A stretch of 64,000 nucleotides of DNA from Patella vulgata (lineage: Eukaryota; Mollusca; Gastropoda; Patellidae). Below the pieces are notes generated by a model that saw nothing but the letters and a program-made list of their open reading frames with translations, made no database searches and was not told the DNA's origin. This document shows, in pieces, positions 21,622 to 32,935 of this stretch (position 1 is its first letter; each line of letters starts with the position of its first letter). The position numbers and the translations under genes are program-made. Where the stretch lies: NCBI RefSeq assembly GCF_932274485.2, contig NC_065882.2:56581431-56645430 (forward strand), given 5' to 3'.

Positions 21622-21770
21622 ACGATCAACTATATGATCATTCCTTCAGAATGCCATATAATTTCAGTTTTTATTCATTTATTTATTTTCTTAATCTTTA
21701 TGTTTTTCTTACTTATTTGTTTTATTTTTTTTATTTTTGTTTTTAAATCCCTTTTCGCTAATCACATTGT
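20808..21770. other. DNA inside the enlarged MITE A copy
   Basis: It includes open frames at 20741-21076 and 21117-21461 with no family likeness, an 11-G run near 21340 and an (AT)n tract at 21589-21618. No gene was recognised. Confidence 0.4.
21589..21618. repeat. (AT)n microsatellite
   Basis: About 15 uninterrupted AT units. Confidence 0.95.
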
Positions 21771-22178
21771 AAACGATTTCACTATGTTCGACTTCGACAG
21801 CAATTTTTGGTTTCATTTATGTATCATTTCAGAAAGTATATACCTCTTTTACAGATTTGCAAGGCCCCACCTCCCTAAATTTAACACGTAGATCAATTAG
21901 CATGCAGACAGGCAGACATACAGACAGAGGAAAAATATGAAACTTCCGCGAAAGCTCATCATAAAAATATGTTTAAATTCTAGTCTTTATCATGGTTATA
22001 ATCAGATCAACTATATACCTTCGTGTTCTAGGATACACATAGATTCACAAAAAACGCTACGGCACAACATTTCAGCGTCTATCCGTATCCGTGTGCCGTA
22101 TCATGTATGAGAAATACACACGCATTGATGACGTAACACGCAAAATCTATACGGATACGCGATACGGACCAGGAGATA

Positions 22179-22790
22179 GAGACTTTTGGCAAAGGGGGGG
22201 GGGGGGGGGGTCCCATCCGTGATACGTGATACGTTTCGTCAATATAGTTTTAGAGTTTTGGCAGATTTTCGCGCCGCGTACGTATGACTGGCTGAGCTGA
22301 ACTTAGTTCTATCACAGCATGATGGCAGTTATCTACCATCAGTACTAGTCAAGTGAATAGTAAAAAAAAAATATGTCAAATCTGATTTTAAAAAATCTTC
22401 GACTCGACAGCAATGTTTGGTTTCACTAATGAATCATTTCAGAAAGTGTATACACCTTTACCATAGAATCACATCATTTACAGATTTGCAAGGTCCCACC
22501 TACCTAAATGTAGCGCGTAGATCAACCAGCATGCAGACAGACAGACGAGAATATGAAAATTCCTAGAAAATCTCATAAAAAATATTGATTAAATTCCAGT
22601 CTTTATAATGGTTAAAATCACACCAAATATACACCTTCGTGTTCTAGCATACACGTAGATTCATAAAAGCGCTATGGCACAACATTTCAGGGTCCAAAAG
22701 TAGCAAAAAGGATGGTAAAAAGACGACGATGTGTAACATTTTTCAAAATAGTTGTGAGACTTTTTTTTTAATAAACACGATTATGTAATT
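22179..22790 (-). mobile_element. MITE family A, copy 2, in tandem with copy 1
   Basis: GAGACTTTTGGCAAA follows TA at 22177-22178, immediately after copy 1, and runs in the same orientation. It includes a run of about 17 Gs (22194-22210), the GATACGTTTCGTC and GCGCCGCGTACGTATG blocks, and AGATTTGCAAGG. It ends near 22790, before the far TIR, where the Helitron-like element starts. Confidence 0.75.
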
Positions 22791-22792
22791 AA

Positions 22793-23139
22793 CTAGCAGG
22801 ATACCCGGCTTCGCTCGGGGGTCATAACTCCAAAACCGGAAGTGGTAGACTAACGCCACCTGGCCTATGTTACTCCCCGGTCCGAGCTACCCCTATACCC
22901 CAAATTTCAGACTCAGGGCAGACCTACTGTAGCCGCCAACCCCGAACAGACCGGCTTCGCTCGGGGGTCATAACTCCGAAACCGGAAGTGGTAGACTAAC
23001 GCCACCTGGCCTATGTTACTCCCCGGCCCGAGCTACCCCTATACCCCAAATTTCAGACTCGGGGCAGACCTAGTGTAACCGCCAACCCCGAACAGACAGA
23101 CAGACAGACAAACGACAGTCACAAATATATATAGATAGA
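22793..23139 (-). mobile_element. Helitron/pearl-like element, two core units
   Basis: Reading on the minus strand it begins TCTATCTATATATATTTGTG, has a (TCTG/TTTG)n microsatellite, then two core units of period 146 bp (unit starts 22805 and 22951), and ends with a CCCGAGCGAAGCCGGG hairpin, seven more bases and CTAG followed by T. This TC...hairpin...CTAG/T layout fits Helitrons. Tandem cores plus a tetranucleotide microsatellite fit the bivalve 'pearl' elements. There is no Rep/helicase, so it is non-autonomous. Confidence 0.75.
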
Positions 23140-24606
23140 TTAACCATTGACTTTTATATTGACATTGACAATTTTCTTTGCTTATCGTGTTGTTCATCTT
23201 ATTCTTGTTCTATGCATTCTTGTTCTTCGGAGCAAGGCTCCATCATTTCAAGTACGATCTACGAGAAACATGTTTGTTCCTTGTACCATCGACTGGCGGA
23301 CTTCAGCGGCAATAACGTCAGACTCGATTCCTGGCCTATAGAACGCCCCTACGTTAATATTTTGAATCGCCCACGTAAACAATGACGTTCAAATTAATGT
23401 TAATTTGTTAAAATTTCTTTACATCTTCAAAAATTAATTAAACCCAGCACAAATTCAAGTCAATCGTCGCTAATGATGTTGACGGAAATGATAAATCGAA
23501 GACCAAATAAAAAAAAATATATAATATAATTTTAAAAAAAAGAATCAGTATGAGCGGAAAACCTTTCATTCCCGAAACTTTTTAATAGTGTTGGAAAAAT
23601 CAATGGTTCGCTTAAGCCGATGAGAGTAGATCGATCATACTGCGACTGTGAACAATAATACTGAACAAGATCACGCGCAGTATCCGGACACGTGAACATT
23701 CCGAAGCAGACGACAGTTGCGCTGAGTATTCGACATTTAAGTACCCGTAAATTGGTTATGTGTCATTTTCTGTAATTTTCTTTGTCTGGGGATCACCGGT
23801 GGATAGATTACCATAAAAAGTCGGTCTTTTACCATAAGGTAAGCCATTTATTTACAATATGATGCACGCCTTCAGTAATTAGGTATATTTCCAATATTAA
23901 AACTGAACAAATACGAAATACACCAGATGTCTAAAAAATATTATGGGTGTGCAAACATGTAACTCCTTAAATTAAACCAGTGGTTCCACTTTACCAGGCA
24001 TTAAATAGAAAATAAGCAAACAATAGCACCCAATCCATCAAGGCAAACTTCGCCAATGCTTAAAGACATACGTTGGTATAGATGTTGAATTAGCTCTTAC
24101 ATAATGCATCTTTAATACTAGTCGGGATTGTTGAATTAGCCAAAAGCCTATCTAGCATCAAACCTTGGAAACAACCTACGGGACCATGCTTTGATTATTT
24201 GAAGTTCTGGAGAAATTATTTCTAAATCGTTCAACAAGAGAAAACCTCTATGAATAGAATGAACGACAAGACTGTCTTTGGGCGCTTTATTTATTGTCGC
24301 GAAGTCTATGTTTCTAGATTAACATGGCTTTTTGTTTAAATGTGATGACGGAATGAACGTTTTTTTTGTCCTCGAGTTATATTGGAAGTGATTATGTGGA
24401 GCTCCGAATATAACACGCTACGTGTGATTTTAAAAAAAATATAATACAACACGCTTTTATTTTAAAAGAACATAATCTGTACCTGTTAGGTAATACAAGA
24501 TGACACGGAGTAAACCTACTATAGAACGCGAGTTAGACTATTCAACCCCATCGTCCCCTGCACCCATACCCCCCCCCCCCCCCGCCGCTATGGTCCGAAA
24601 GATATT

Positions 24607-24638
<32 letters not shown>

Positions 24639-24762
24639 TCTAACAAAAACAGGAAATTGCATTTAATGGTGGTAATTTAATGGTTGTAACTGACAGTTTG
24701 TCTGAAACACTGACCTATCAATTACATGTATATTCACACTTCCTGATACCACAGCTTATTGT
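23140..24762. other. intergenic DNA
   Basis: It contains a 48-bp TTAA-flanked mini-element (24064-24111), a poly-C run near 24570 and an AT tract (about 24606-24639). No gene was recognised. Confidence 0.5.
24064..24111. mobile_element. 48-bp TTAA-flanked MITE remnant
   Basis: TTAA at 24060-24063 and 24112-24115 enclose ends AAGACATACGTTGG and AGCTCTTACATAATGCATCT. The second matches the terminus of the larger TTAA elements at 40.5 and 46.2 kb. It looks like an extreme internal-deletion derivative. Confidence 0.5.
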
Positions 24763-24889
24763 AGATAATATGGAACACAATAAGTATTTTAATTTAAAGC
24801 GACGTTTCATAAGAATCACCTGTACGTGATCACGCAAATGATGACAACTTCGCATTAAATTAAAATAGGGATTGTGTTCCATATTATCT
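24763..24889. repeat. small fold-back MITE, about 38-bp arms
   Basis: AGATAATATGGAACACAATA...TTTTAATTTAA (24763-24800) is mirrored by TTAAATTAAAAT...CCATATTATCT (24853-24889), with TA outside the left arm and TTA outside the right. Confidence 0.75.
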
Positions 24890-27800
24890 TATTGGATTTA
24901 TTACATATTTCAATTTCTTATTGCCCCTTAAAGTAGTTAAACTTGGAGTAAAAGTACATCTCTAGTCTCATCTCTTGGGGTTTTAGACCAAAACCGTCTC
25001 TCTGACATAGACGCTTCATTTGTGTGAGGTCGCGCCGCCTTCCGACGTTAAGCTTTCTGTCACACCAATCCGAGTCATTATTCTTAAATCAGGATCACTT
25101 AGCTCTATCTTTAATATCTATAAATTGGCAGATTCAGCTTTTGATTAGTCACCAAAGTTAACAATATTCGGCTCTTTTGTTTTGTGACATCTATTACTAA
25201 ATAATTATAATAATGTATCATTTATATAGCGCCGAATATCCAACACAAGTGTTGCTCAGTGGCTTAGTCTTAGTTGTCAAGTGTCGTTGCTTGAATGGAA
25301 TTTTCAATATATTCATTGTTCATTATCTAGGCTTGAAATATTATAGCAAGAACGGCCAGCTCTTTTATCTAAATCTTATATAATGCATCTTTAACCCATC
25401 TGTTGATTTATTTTTGAATGAATGGGTGACATGGCATGGTGACCTTGGGTGTGTTCATTACTTTACAGTGTATATATCTTGCAGTAAATTTATAATATAT
25501 CGAGAGATATTGATGTTTTTCGTCTGATGGAGGTTTGCAAAGGATTGGGAAGACTGATTCCACATTTTCATGGGGCGACAGAGGCTGGTTATATGTGGCC
25601 ACCGTTGATCCAATGAGGAGCTGGACTTTGTTTATTACAGCAGTATTAGAGTATGTCTATGATTTTCGGAATAATTAATAAATAACTTTATTAATTAATA
25701 AGTACATTATGCATGTCACCTATTAATATGTTACATTACTCCATATTAACAATTTGCTATACACTTTGATATATTTCTATACATACATAGTTTTCTGGTG
25801 GACATTGTGTTTTAAGTTATCATGACAATCATTCCATTTCCAGAACTTGGGGTCAGGTGGCCAAAAGAGTGCGCTGTAGATCAGTTTGGTTCAATCTAGG
25901 GTACTCCATTCCGCCCCACTACCTATTTAATGCAATAAAATAAACGATATGTTTGTTCCGAAAAGACGTAGTGGGTGCTGAAAATTTGATATTATGCAAG
26001 TCAATTATAAGAAGACGATATAAATAAAACGCACAACAACCATCGGACCCTTTTAGACCATGAGTAAAACCTAGAAGTGCAGATTGAGCACACCGTGTCT
26101 TGAATACATTCAGATTATGTTTCAGTGTTCATGTTAATAATTAGGGTTGTATTCTGTTATGTTTATACATGATTGCACGCAACTCTAATTGACACCGTCT
26201 TCTATCAATAACCAACATATTTTCAAAAGCATATCACACTTCTTATCGATACCCTTGGTGCAAGAAACGTGATTACATAGTCACTCTGATTTGTTAATGG
26301 TCATTGATAAACTATCTCACATGTCTAGCCTAGGATTGATTTTGAGTTAGGATCTAATTGTCATTTCTACACGCCTTCCCTCTCAGCCATGAATTAAGTC
26401 TTCTCAGACACGAAGTGGAATGACATTATGTAATATCGACAGAAAGTATAGGATTCTTGAGGCTATTACGAGGGTAAATTGATGCCTTCATACCGTCTTG
26501 ATACTTTGATAAAAAAAATGAATATAAATCCTTTCAAAATGATCATATCTGTTTTGTTGTCTACCTTCTTAGTGAAAGTCCACAAGAGTCATAGATCACA
26601 ACCTGTCCCATTGATCTCATGTTACTAAAAGTAAAACATGATCTGACTGTACTCAATCGATGCAAAAAATGCACCGGAACTGGGTCTTTTAAATGACAAT
26701 TTCTTCTTCTTTATAAGTTTCTGAACTTACTTGTTGACCTGTGGGTAGTAGCTAAGATTGTTTGTTTAGTGTGGGACAAGACTTTCTTAATTGAGAGTGA
26801 AATAAAGTTCTGTCATTGCTTTCCGCCGCCTTTTCTCCCAGTGAAGGCACCAGAAGGGCACTCGCTGGATACCCCCTTCAAAGGTTTCAAACATTCTTTG
26901 TGAAATATGTCCTGGATAAAAAATACCATCACAGAAATAACATTTTAGCATCGATCAGAAAGGGGTAAATTGCCTCGTGGAGCTTGGGTATGTCTGGCTT
27001 AGACTGGAAACCGCATACGTTATTTTTTTTATGCCCGTCGGATGTTTCTACACACTCATTCAACATCCTTTGCCACCGCCATAGTTTTCCGGATCAAAGC
27101 GTAGTCACTCAAGTCATAACTAGAACTCGCAACTATACGAAGGCGAGATTCCTCTAAATATAGTAAATTGAATTCGATATATTGATAGTAAATCAATAGG
27201 ATCGATAGAACTATGTATATATATATTAATTCTAGGCTCTTACACCGACTACACGTATAGGTGTAGAGGATAGAAAGCAGATTATCTCTAGGGGCTACGC
27301 CCATCTACCTTGCAACATGGTGCAGTTCCTTCGGGATCTTAGCCTCCATTGTCTATGTTAATGCCACTTCGAATATACTAGAGCAATGGAAATAATCGTC
27401 CATGTGGCAATATTATTGTGCTGATAATGTGTGTTACCATTACATGTACATCGAGAATATAAAACACCATCTTTACCGATGGCAGATATTATAGGCATGT
27501 TTCTTGTTTCTATTAAAACGGTTATATGTAAAAGTTGAGCTATAAAAATCACTATCGATTTCTCGTGATTTTTAACTCAAATGGCAGGATGCCGATGATT
27601 TTTTATCTTAATACATGTTACGAGCAAAACCTTTTATTAAACACACGTGGAAAGTCCAGTTATCTGGTAATTGTTTGATGAAAAAATGCTTAGATCGGAA
27701 CATGAAATGAAACCTTGCGGGATTAAAAGAAACTCTATCATTTAGCCTCTATTTCCTGGCCAATTATGACCGCGCGTTTTGTTTTTCTTATCCTTTTAGA

Positions 27801-28040
27801 ATCGGGGCTGTGTGAATGTTTGAAGCCTTATAATTAAATGGTGAATGATAATCACTGATCTTAACATGTGTGGTGTAAAAACAGAAATTACGCAGTGATT
27901 GTCAGACAGATGAGAAAAAGGATATTCCTCTTCGATGTACTGATTTCTTATTATCTCTAGTTGATTACATGATTGATAGCTGTATATTTTTTTCAACCTG
28001 GTAATCAGATTAATATTCAATCTGGTTAAAACACAGATCC
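24890..28040. other. intergenic AT-rich DNA
   Basis: It holds a fragment of the TTAA MITE family ending at TTAA 25391-25394 (TATAGCAAGAACGGCCAGCT...ATAATGCATC) and the motif CATTTATATAGCGCCGAATATCC (about 25220), a type common in invertebrate repeats. Otherwise nothing was recognised. Confidence 0.45.
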
Positions 28041-28042
28041 TA

Positions 28043-28366
28043 TTTCGTTTCGTTTTTATAGTTCAAATTTTGTTTTACTTGTCTTTACTTCACTAGGATC
28101 TGGAAGAGTTGTTATCATTGACGTGTTCTGAATGACGTGAGCTATCAGCCAATGTCATGAAACGGTCTGTTACAGCGAACTTCAGGCGTGTTTTGCACGG
28201 AACTGTGGGTAATCCACTAGTGATATCAATGCTGATTGGTTAATCAAATGTCTGACGTCATAGGGTCAAAAGCCGCTCGTATGACCTCTGACGCGACCTA
28301 TCGCTACAAACGTTCAGATCTTCGTGTAGTGTAGGCCATCGAAAGTATAATAAAAACGAAACGAAA
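28043..28366. mobile_element. MITE family B, complete copy (324 bp)
   Basis: Terminal inverted repeats TTTCGTTTCGTTTTTATA and (TA)ATAAAAACGAAACGAAA, each flanked by TA (28041-28042 and 28367-28368). No coding capacity. A partial copy is at 20539-20807, and a short derivative of about 90 bp is at 35507-35594. Confidence 0.8.
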
Positions 28367-28368
28367 TA

Positions 28369-29271
28369 TAGTATTTTAATCAGATTAATTAAAATTATGT
28401 TTAAGTTTAACCGTTTTGTTAATTGGTTGATTCTAATTTGTGGCGAATTTTTGTCTATGTCGGTGTTATGGCATTTCTCAGAGGTATAAATGTTGAAACT
28501 ATTAGGTCGGCTTGCGTTTAAGTTGAAAAACTTAATCTTTCTTCACTTCTGACTATTGTTTATAATCTGTCTCAGATACTTTAACATACTATATTCCAAC
28601 CCAACAGGGTTAATGAAAATGGACGACCACTTTAATCTTATTTCTGTTTTAAAATACATAAAAATAAGACATCGTTGTGTAGCAAATTGAATGTTCTTGT
28701 CAACTAAATTTGAAGCTCTGGAATATAAAGCCGTGATCTTCAAATATGCGCGAAATACGAGAACAGAAAATGCATTCAAACCACACAAGTTTGACGAATG
28801 CCGGTCTGGAATCTCGGTACAAAGTATAAATATCTGAGAACCGAGAGGGTCGAAATAAATATGATACTAAATAAAAACTAAATGTTCATCATTCGAAGTG
28901 AAATAAAAACTTAAATGCATTCTGAAATTTAAAACAATGTTTATTTTTAGGGAAATTAGGATTGAAAAATCCCTGATAATGTTATTCAACTGCAGATTAA
29001 CGAAACGATTAAAGTATTAGGTGTATTGTATTAACCCGACCAATGTTATAAAAATACTTTTTGTGGGTCCTAGTTCAATTAAACCAAATTCTAGCGAATA
29101 ATGTCGGGGATATGATTTGCCGCGCCCCCTTACCTTTGTGCCCGAATTATTGTTCCTGGTTTGTTTAATTTTCATTTGTTAATCCACGGTTGTTCTCCCT
29201 AATCAGTAGACACCATTTACATTTCACACCTAACAACTTTGCATATTCGCATATCATCTGTCTATCTATCT
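28369..29271. other. intergenic AT-rich DNA
   Basis: No gene or recognised repeat. The 81-codon minus-strand frame at 28543-28788 is unsupported. Confidence 0.5.
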
Positions 29272-30389
29272 TCTATATATATATATTTGTGACTGTCGTT
29301 TGTCTGTCTGTCTGTCTGTCTGTCTGTTTGGGGTTGGCGGCTACACTAGGTCTGCCCCGAGTCTGAAATTTGGGGTATAGGGGTAGCTCGGACCGGGGAG
29401 TAACATAGGCCAGGTGGCATTAGTCTATCACTTCCGGTTTCGGAGTTATGACCCCCGAGCGAAGCCGGTCTGTTCGGGGTTGGCGGCTACACTAGGTCTG
29501 CCCCGAGTCTGAAATTTGGGGTATAGGGGTAGCTCGGACCGGGGAGTAACATAGGCCAGGTGGCGTTAGTCTAGCACTTCCGGTTTCGGAGTTATGACCC
29601 CCGAGCGAAGCCGGTCTGTTCGGGGTTGGCGGCTCTACCACTTCCGGTTTCGGAGTTATGACCCCCGAGCGAAGCCGGTCTGTTCGGGGTTGGCGGCTAC
29701 ACTAGGTCCGCCCCGAGTCTAAAATTTGGGGTATAGGGGTAGCTCGGACCGGGGAGTACCATAGGCCAGGTGGCGTTAGTCTACCACTTCCGGTTTCGGA
29801 GTTATGACCCCCGTGCGAAGTCTGTCTGTTCGGTGTTGGCGGCTACACTAGGTCCGCCCCGAGTCTGAAATTTGGGGTATAGGGGTAGCTCGGACCGGGG
29901 AGTAACATAGGCCAGGTAGCGTTAGTCTACCACTTCCGGTTCCGGAGTTACGACCCCCGAGCGAAACCGGTCTGTTCGGGGTTGGCGGCTACACTAGGTC
30001 TGCCCCGAGTCTGAAATTTGGGGTATAGGGGTAGCTCGGAACGGGGAGTAACATAGGCCAGGTGGCGTTAGTCTACCACTTCCGGTTTCGGAGTTATGGC
30101 CCTCGAGCGAAGTCTGTCTGTTCGGAGTTGGCGGCTACACTAGGTGTAACTCGGACCGGGGAGTAACATAGGCCAGGTGGTGTTAGTCTACCACTTCCGG
30201 TTTCGGAGTTATGACCCCCTAGCGAAGCCGGTCTGTTCGGGGTTGACGGCTACACTAGGTCTGCCCCGAGTCTGAAATTTAGGGTATAGGGGTAGCTCGG
30301 ACCGGGGAGTAACATAGGCCAGATGGCGTTAGTCTATCACTTCCGGTTTCGGAGGTATAACCCCTGAGCGAAGCCGGGTATCCTGCTAG
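29272..30389 (+). mobile_element. Helitron/pearl-like element with eight 146-bp cores
   Basis: Same family as 22793-23139, opposite orientation. The 5' end TCTATATATATATATTTGTG is followed by a (TCTG)n microsatellite (about 29300-29326). Core units then start at 29325, 29471, 29617, 29681, 29827, 29973, 30119 and 30234. Six are 146 bp; the units at 29617 (64 bp) and 30119 (115 bp) carry internal deletions. The 3' end has the GCGAAGCCGGG hairpin, then TATCCTG and CTAG followed by T. No proteins are encoded. The exact 5' border is uncertain by a few bases. Confidence 0.8.
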
Positions 30390-30434
30390 TATATATATAT
30401 ATTTTACTTCTTCCTGTAAATCTAACGGGTGTGG

Positions 30435-30562
30435 ATGGAGTGGTCGAGTGGTCTAACGCCTTAGATCATTAGATCTGTCATTGAGTTAAGACAACTGGCT
30501 TGATTTTGATACCTAGTCTGTACGTGACAAGGAGTAGGGTCATCTCGTACGAAATGTACAAG
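30435..30562 (+). repeat. SINE family 2 (tRNA-headed), 3'-truncated
   Basis: The tRNA-like head has an A-box-like TGGTCGAGTGGTCTAACGCC and a decayed B box, followed by TACGTGACAAGGAGTAGGGT as in the copies at 37.1, 58.1 and 63.3 kb. Confidence 0.7.
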
Positions 30563-31084
30563 AAATGGATTTAGCTGTTTTGATGCGTTACAGTTTGATG
30601 AAATAGGGTTTACTTTTAGTATATTGGTCAATAAATTAAAGCGTCTAGGTTTAGCCCTCATAAAGTTTGTTTAGCGCCATGGTAAACCGACAGTCTAAGA
30701 TTATTTAGTTTCCCAATAAGACATTTAACTGATATTGATTTTCGTTGATGGCCTTAAAATTCATTTTATGATCCCACATGTCTTATGGAGAACTGCAAAC
30801 AATGAATCGTGGTTATTGAATTTCGATATTCCAAAATTTGGATGCTATAAGGTTTGTTAATATTCATGATTTACGGTCTGACCATTCAAAATTTATTGTG
30901 TTTTAAAGCACATAGAGAGTTGTATGTTTCATTGATTAAATGGAATTCGTCTACAGTAAACGATTTGCGTCATTGTGTTACCACTTTTTAAAGGTTATCC
31001 TCTCAGTTGTGTTGCCATTTTCTCCTTAACGTTTACTGCATGTGTGATTTACTACTTGTGGAAACCTGATTTATTGTTTTTTCT
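30563..31084. other. unannotated AT-rich DNA
   Basis: Nothing recognised. Confidence 0.5.
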
Positions 31085-31335
31085 CCAAAGGTGGAGTAAT
31101 GGTGGTTCGGTGATTACCGTGCTGACCCACTGGCCTCACTAACAAGGAGGTCCGGATTTCAATCCGAGGGTTTGCTGAGAGAGTTCAACAGTGGTGCAGA
31201 ACGGTGGACCCTAATAAGGAAAATCGTCTAGTCGTTCGAATGGGACTAAAAACCGAAGTACACGTTGGCGGACCCTTAAAAGAGTCTTGCCAGTTGGAAT
31301 TCAATTTACTTTTTAGCACACTGTATGGTATGAAT
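31085..31335 (+). repeat. SINE family 1, diverged copy
   Basis: It has a head with a weak tRNA-like region, GTGGTGCAGAACGGTGGACC, CTAGTCGTTCGAATGGGAC, AAAAACCGAAGTACACG and CAGTTGGAATTC, but lacks the 3' tail. It is an older copy. The + frame 31204-31392 within it is accidental. Confidence 0.8.
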
Positions 31336-32566
31336 ATTGTATACTTAAAAGCACACATTGATTACGTGAAAAAAAATTGGGATTTGGGGTAGGAATTTGT
31401 ATTATAATTACTCCAAAAAAAGTAATTAGTAACATCCATGGTACCATAAATACTAGTAATCCCGTGCTCATTAGTTTGTTTGTATTTGGCTATGATCAAA
31501 AATGTTCACATTGTTTTCGCAACTTCTTATCCATGACAGTCGACATAAATCATAAAAGGCAACACCTATAATTTTTTGAAAACTTGATTCAAGTAGCTGT
31601 CATGATTACCTATATTGTATTAGAATGTAATTATATTTGATATCGAAATAAGGTGTTGATAATTTTCAAAACGCTGACAACATCATATTTCACCAAGACA
31701 TGGGGCCTATGGCCAGTAAGTTTACGATGGTCGCCAATGATTTTCTATGTAATACGCGATTTGATATGTAATTGTTTTAGTTCTTCCGGTGTTCTGGTCA
31801 GTGTGATTGGGATTTGACAGTTGGTGGGTCTAAATGTTTCCTTTAACCAAAGGTAAACTATGTGTTTTCGGATTTATTTGTTCCATTGCTTAGTCATGTT
31901 CCCGAAAATAGTTTTCAAATAAAGATTCCACATGGCTGTATAAATTATAAATGCATTCGTCTTTTAACGGTTATATTATCATATTCAAATAACAAAAACA
32001 TTGTTCTGCTAAACTTTTGAAAACCATGGCCACAATTCTTCGATAATCTTAAAACGTCTGTATCTCCACAATAAATGGATCGATCTGTGTCTAAGTTGAA
32101 CACGCACCTTGTATTAATGTATATTCAAATCATCAGGGCAAATTAAAAACAAAAACGATTACCGAAGTTCAATAAAGTGGGTTCGGTTTTACAAATTGAC
32201 AACAAAGAGAAATATCAGAAATCTTTTAGGAGATTAATAACCGATTTCGACTCATGTTACGTATTTATAAATTAACATTAGTATTGTACTGTAAAATAGA
32301 TATCTTGCTTTGGTAACTCTATCTTACGTTAATTAGTGTATAAAATAACCTGACATCCATATTAAAATAAACGATGAACTCTACTCGTACTTGAAATTAA
32401 AAACAGAAAAAGGCGAATAGATCGATAATAAAAGAGATTTTCTTTTTCATCGTTTTACCTGTGTGGACCTAATCAATGGTGTTATGAACTATTGTTAATG
32501 ATGCAAAACACAGGCGATGAAAATGACTCATTTCTTTGTGTTGCTCATCATATTTCAGGTATAATA
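31336..32566. other. intergenic AT-rich DNA
   Basis: Nothing recognised. Confidence 0.5.
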
Positions 32567-32790
32567 GAATGTGATATAATTAAATGAAATAAAATCATTG
32601 ATGTGATATATCTTTAATGAAACTGGATATTGTAGTAAATTATGTATCAAACTATAATCCGATTGAATGTCAGTGCTTGAAATGTGATATAATCGTTTGA
32701 AGGGAAATCATCGATATTTAATGGAATTGGATATTGTACTCAATTTTGTATCAAATTATAAATCCGGTTGAATGCCAGGGCTTGGAATTG
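32567..32790 (+). repeat. about 112-bp tandem duplication
   Basis: GAATGTGATATAAT...GGATATTGTA...TTTTGTATCAAA-type sequence...GAATGCCAGGGCTTGGAA appears twice in a row (about 32567-32680 and 32681-32790), diverged. Confidence 0.7.
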
Positions 32791-32935
32791 TCATGTCTAT
32801 TCTTCAAATAACCATCTCATTGGCGATTGACTCAAACAGTGTATAAAATAAGCATGCACTTATTAATCTGAAATGGGCAATGCCTTTCCTCGTTTTGCGC
32901 ATTAATGAACTGACACTATATTAAATCATGATATA

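Larger units (their letters stand above)
20343..22173 (-). mobile_element. TA-flanked MITE family A, copy 1, enlarged by insertions
   Basis: It starts after TA with GAGACTTTTGGCAAG at 20343. Its first part (to about 20535) and last part (about 21770-22173) match, in reverse, the complete 687-bp copy at 52654-53340. Between them are a MITE B copy (20539-20807) and about 950 bp of other DNA, including an (AT)n run and a poly-G tract. The outermost bases of the right end are missing where it abuts the next copy. Confidence 0.75.

Noticed and set aside
21418-21891. A 157-codon frame with a hydrophobic, Phe/Ile-rich protein.
   Set aside because: It runs through an AT microsatellite and T-rich DNA; the hydrophobicity follows from base composition.
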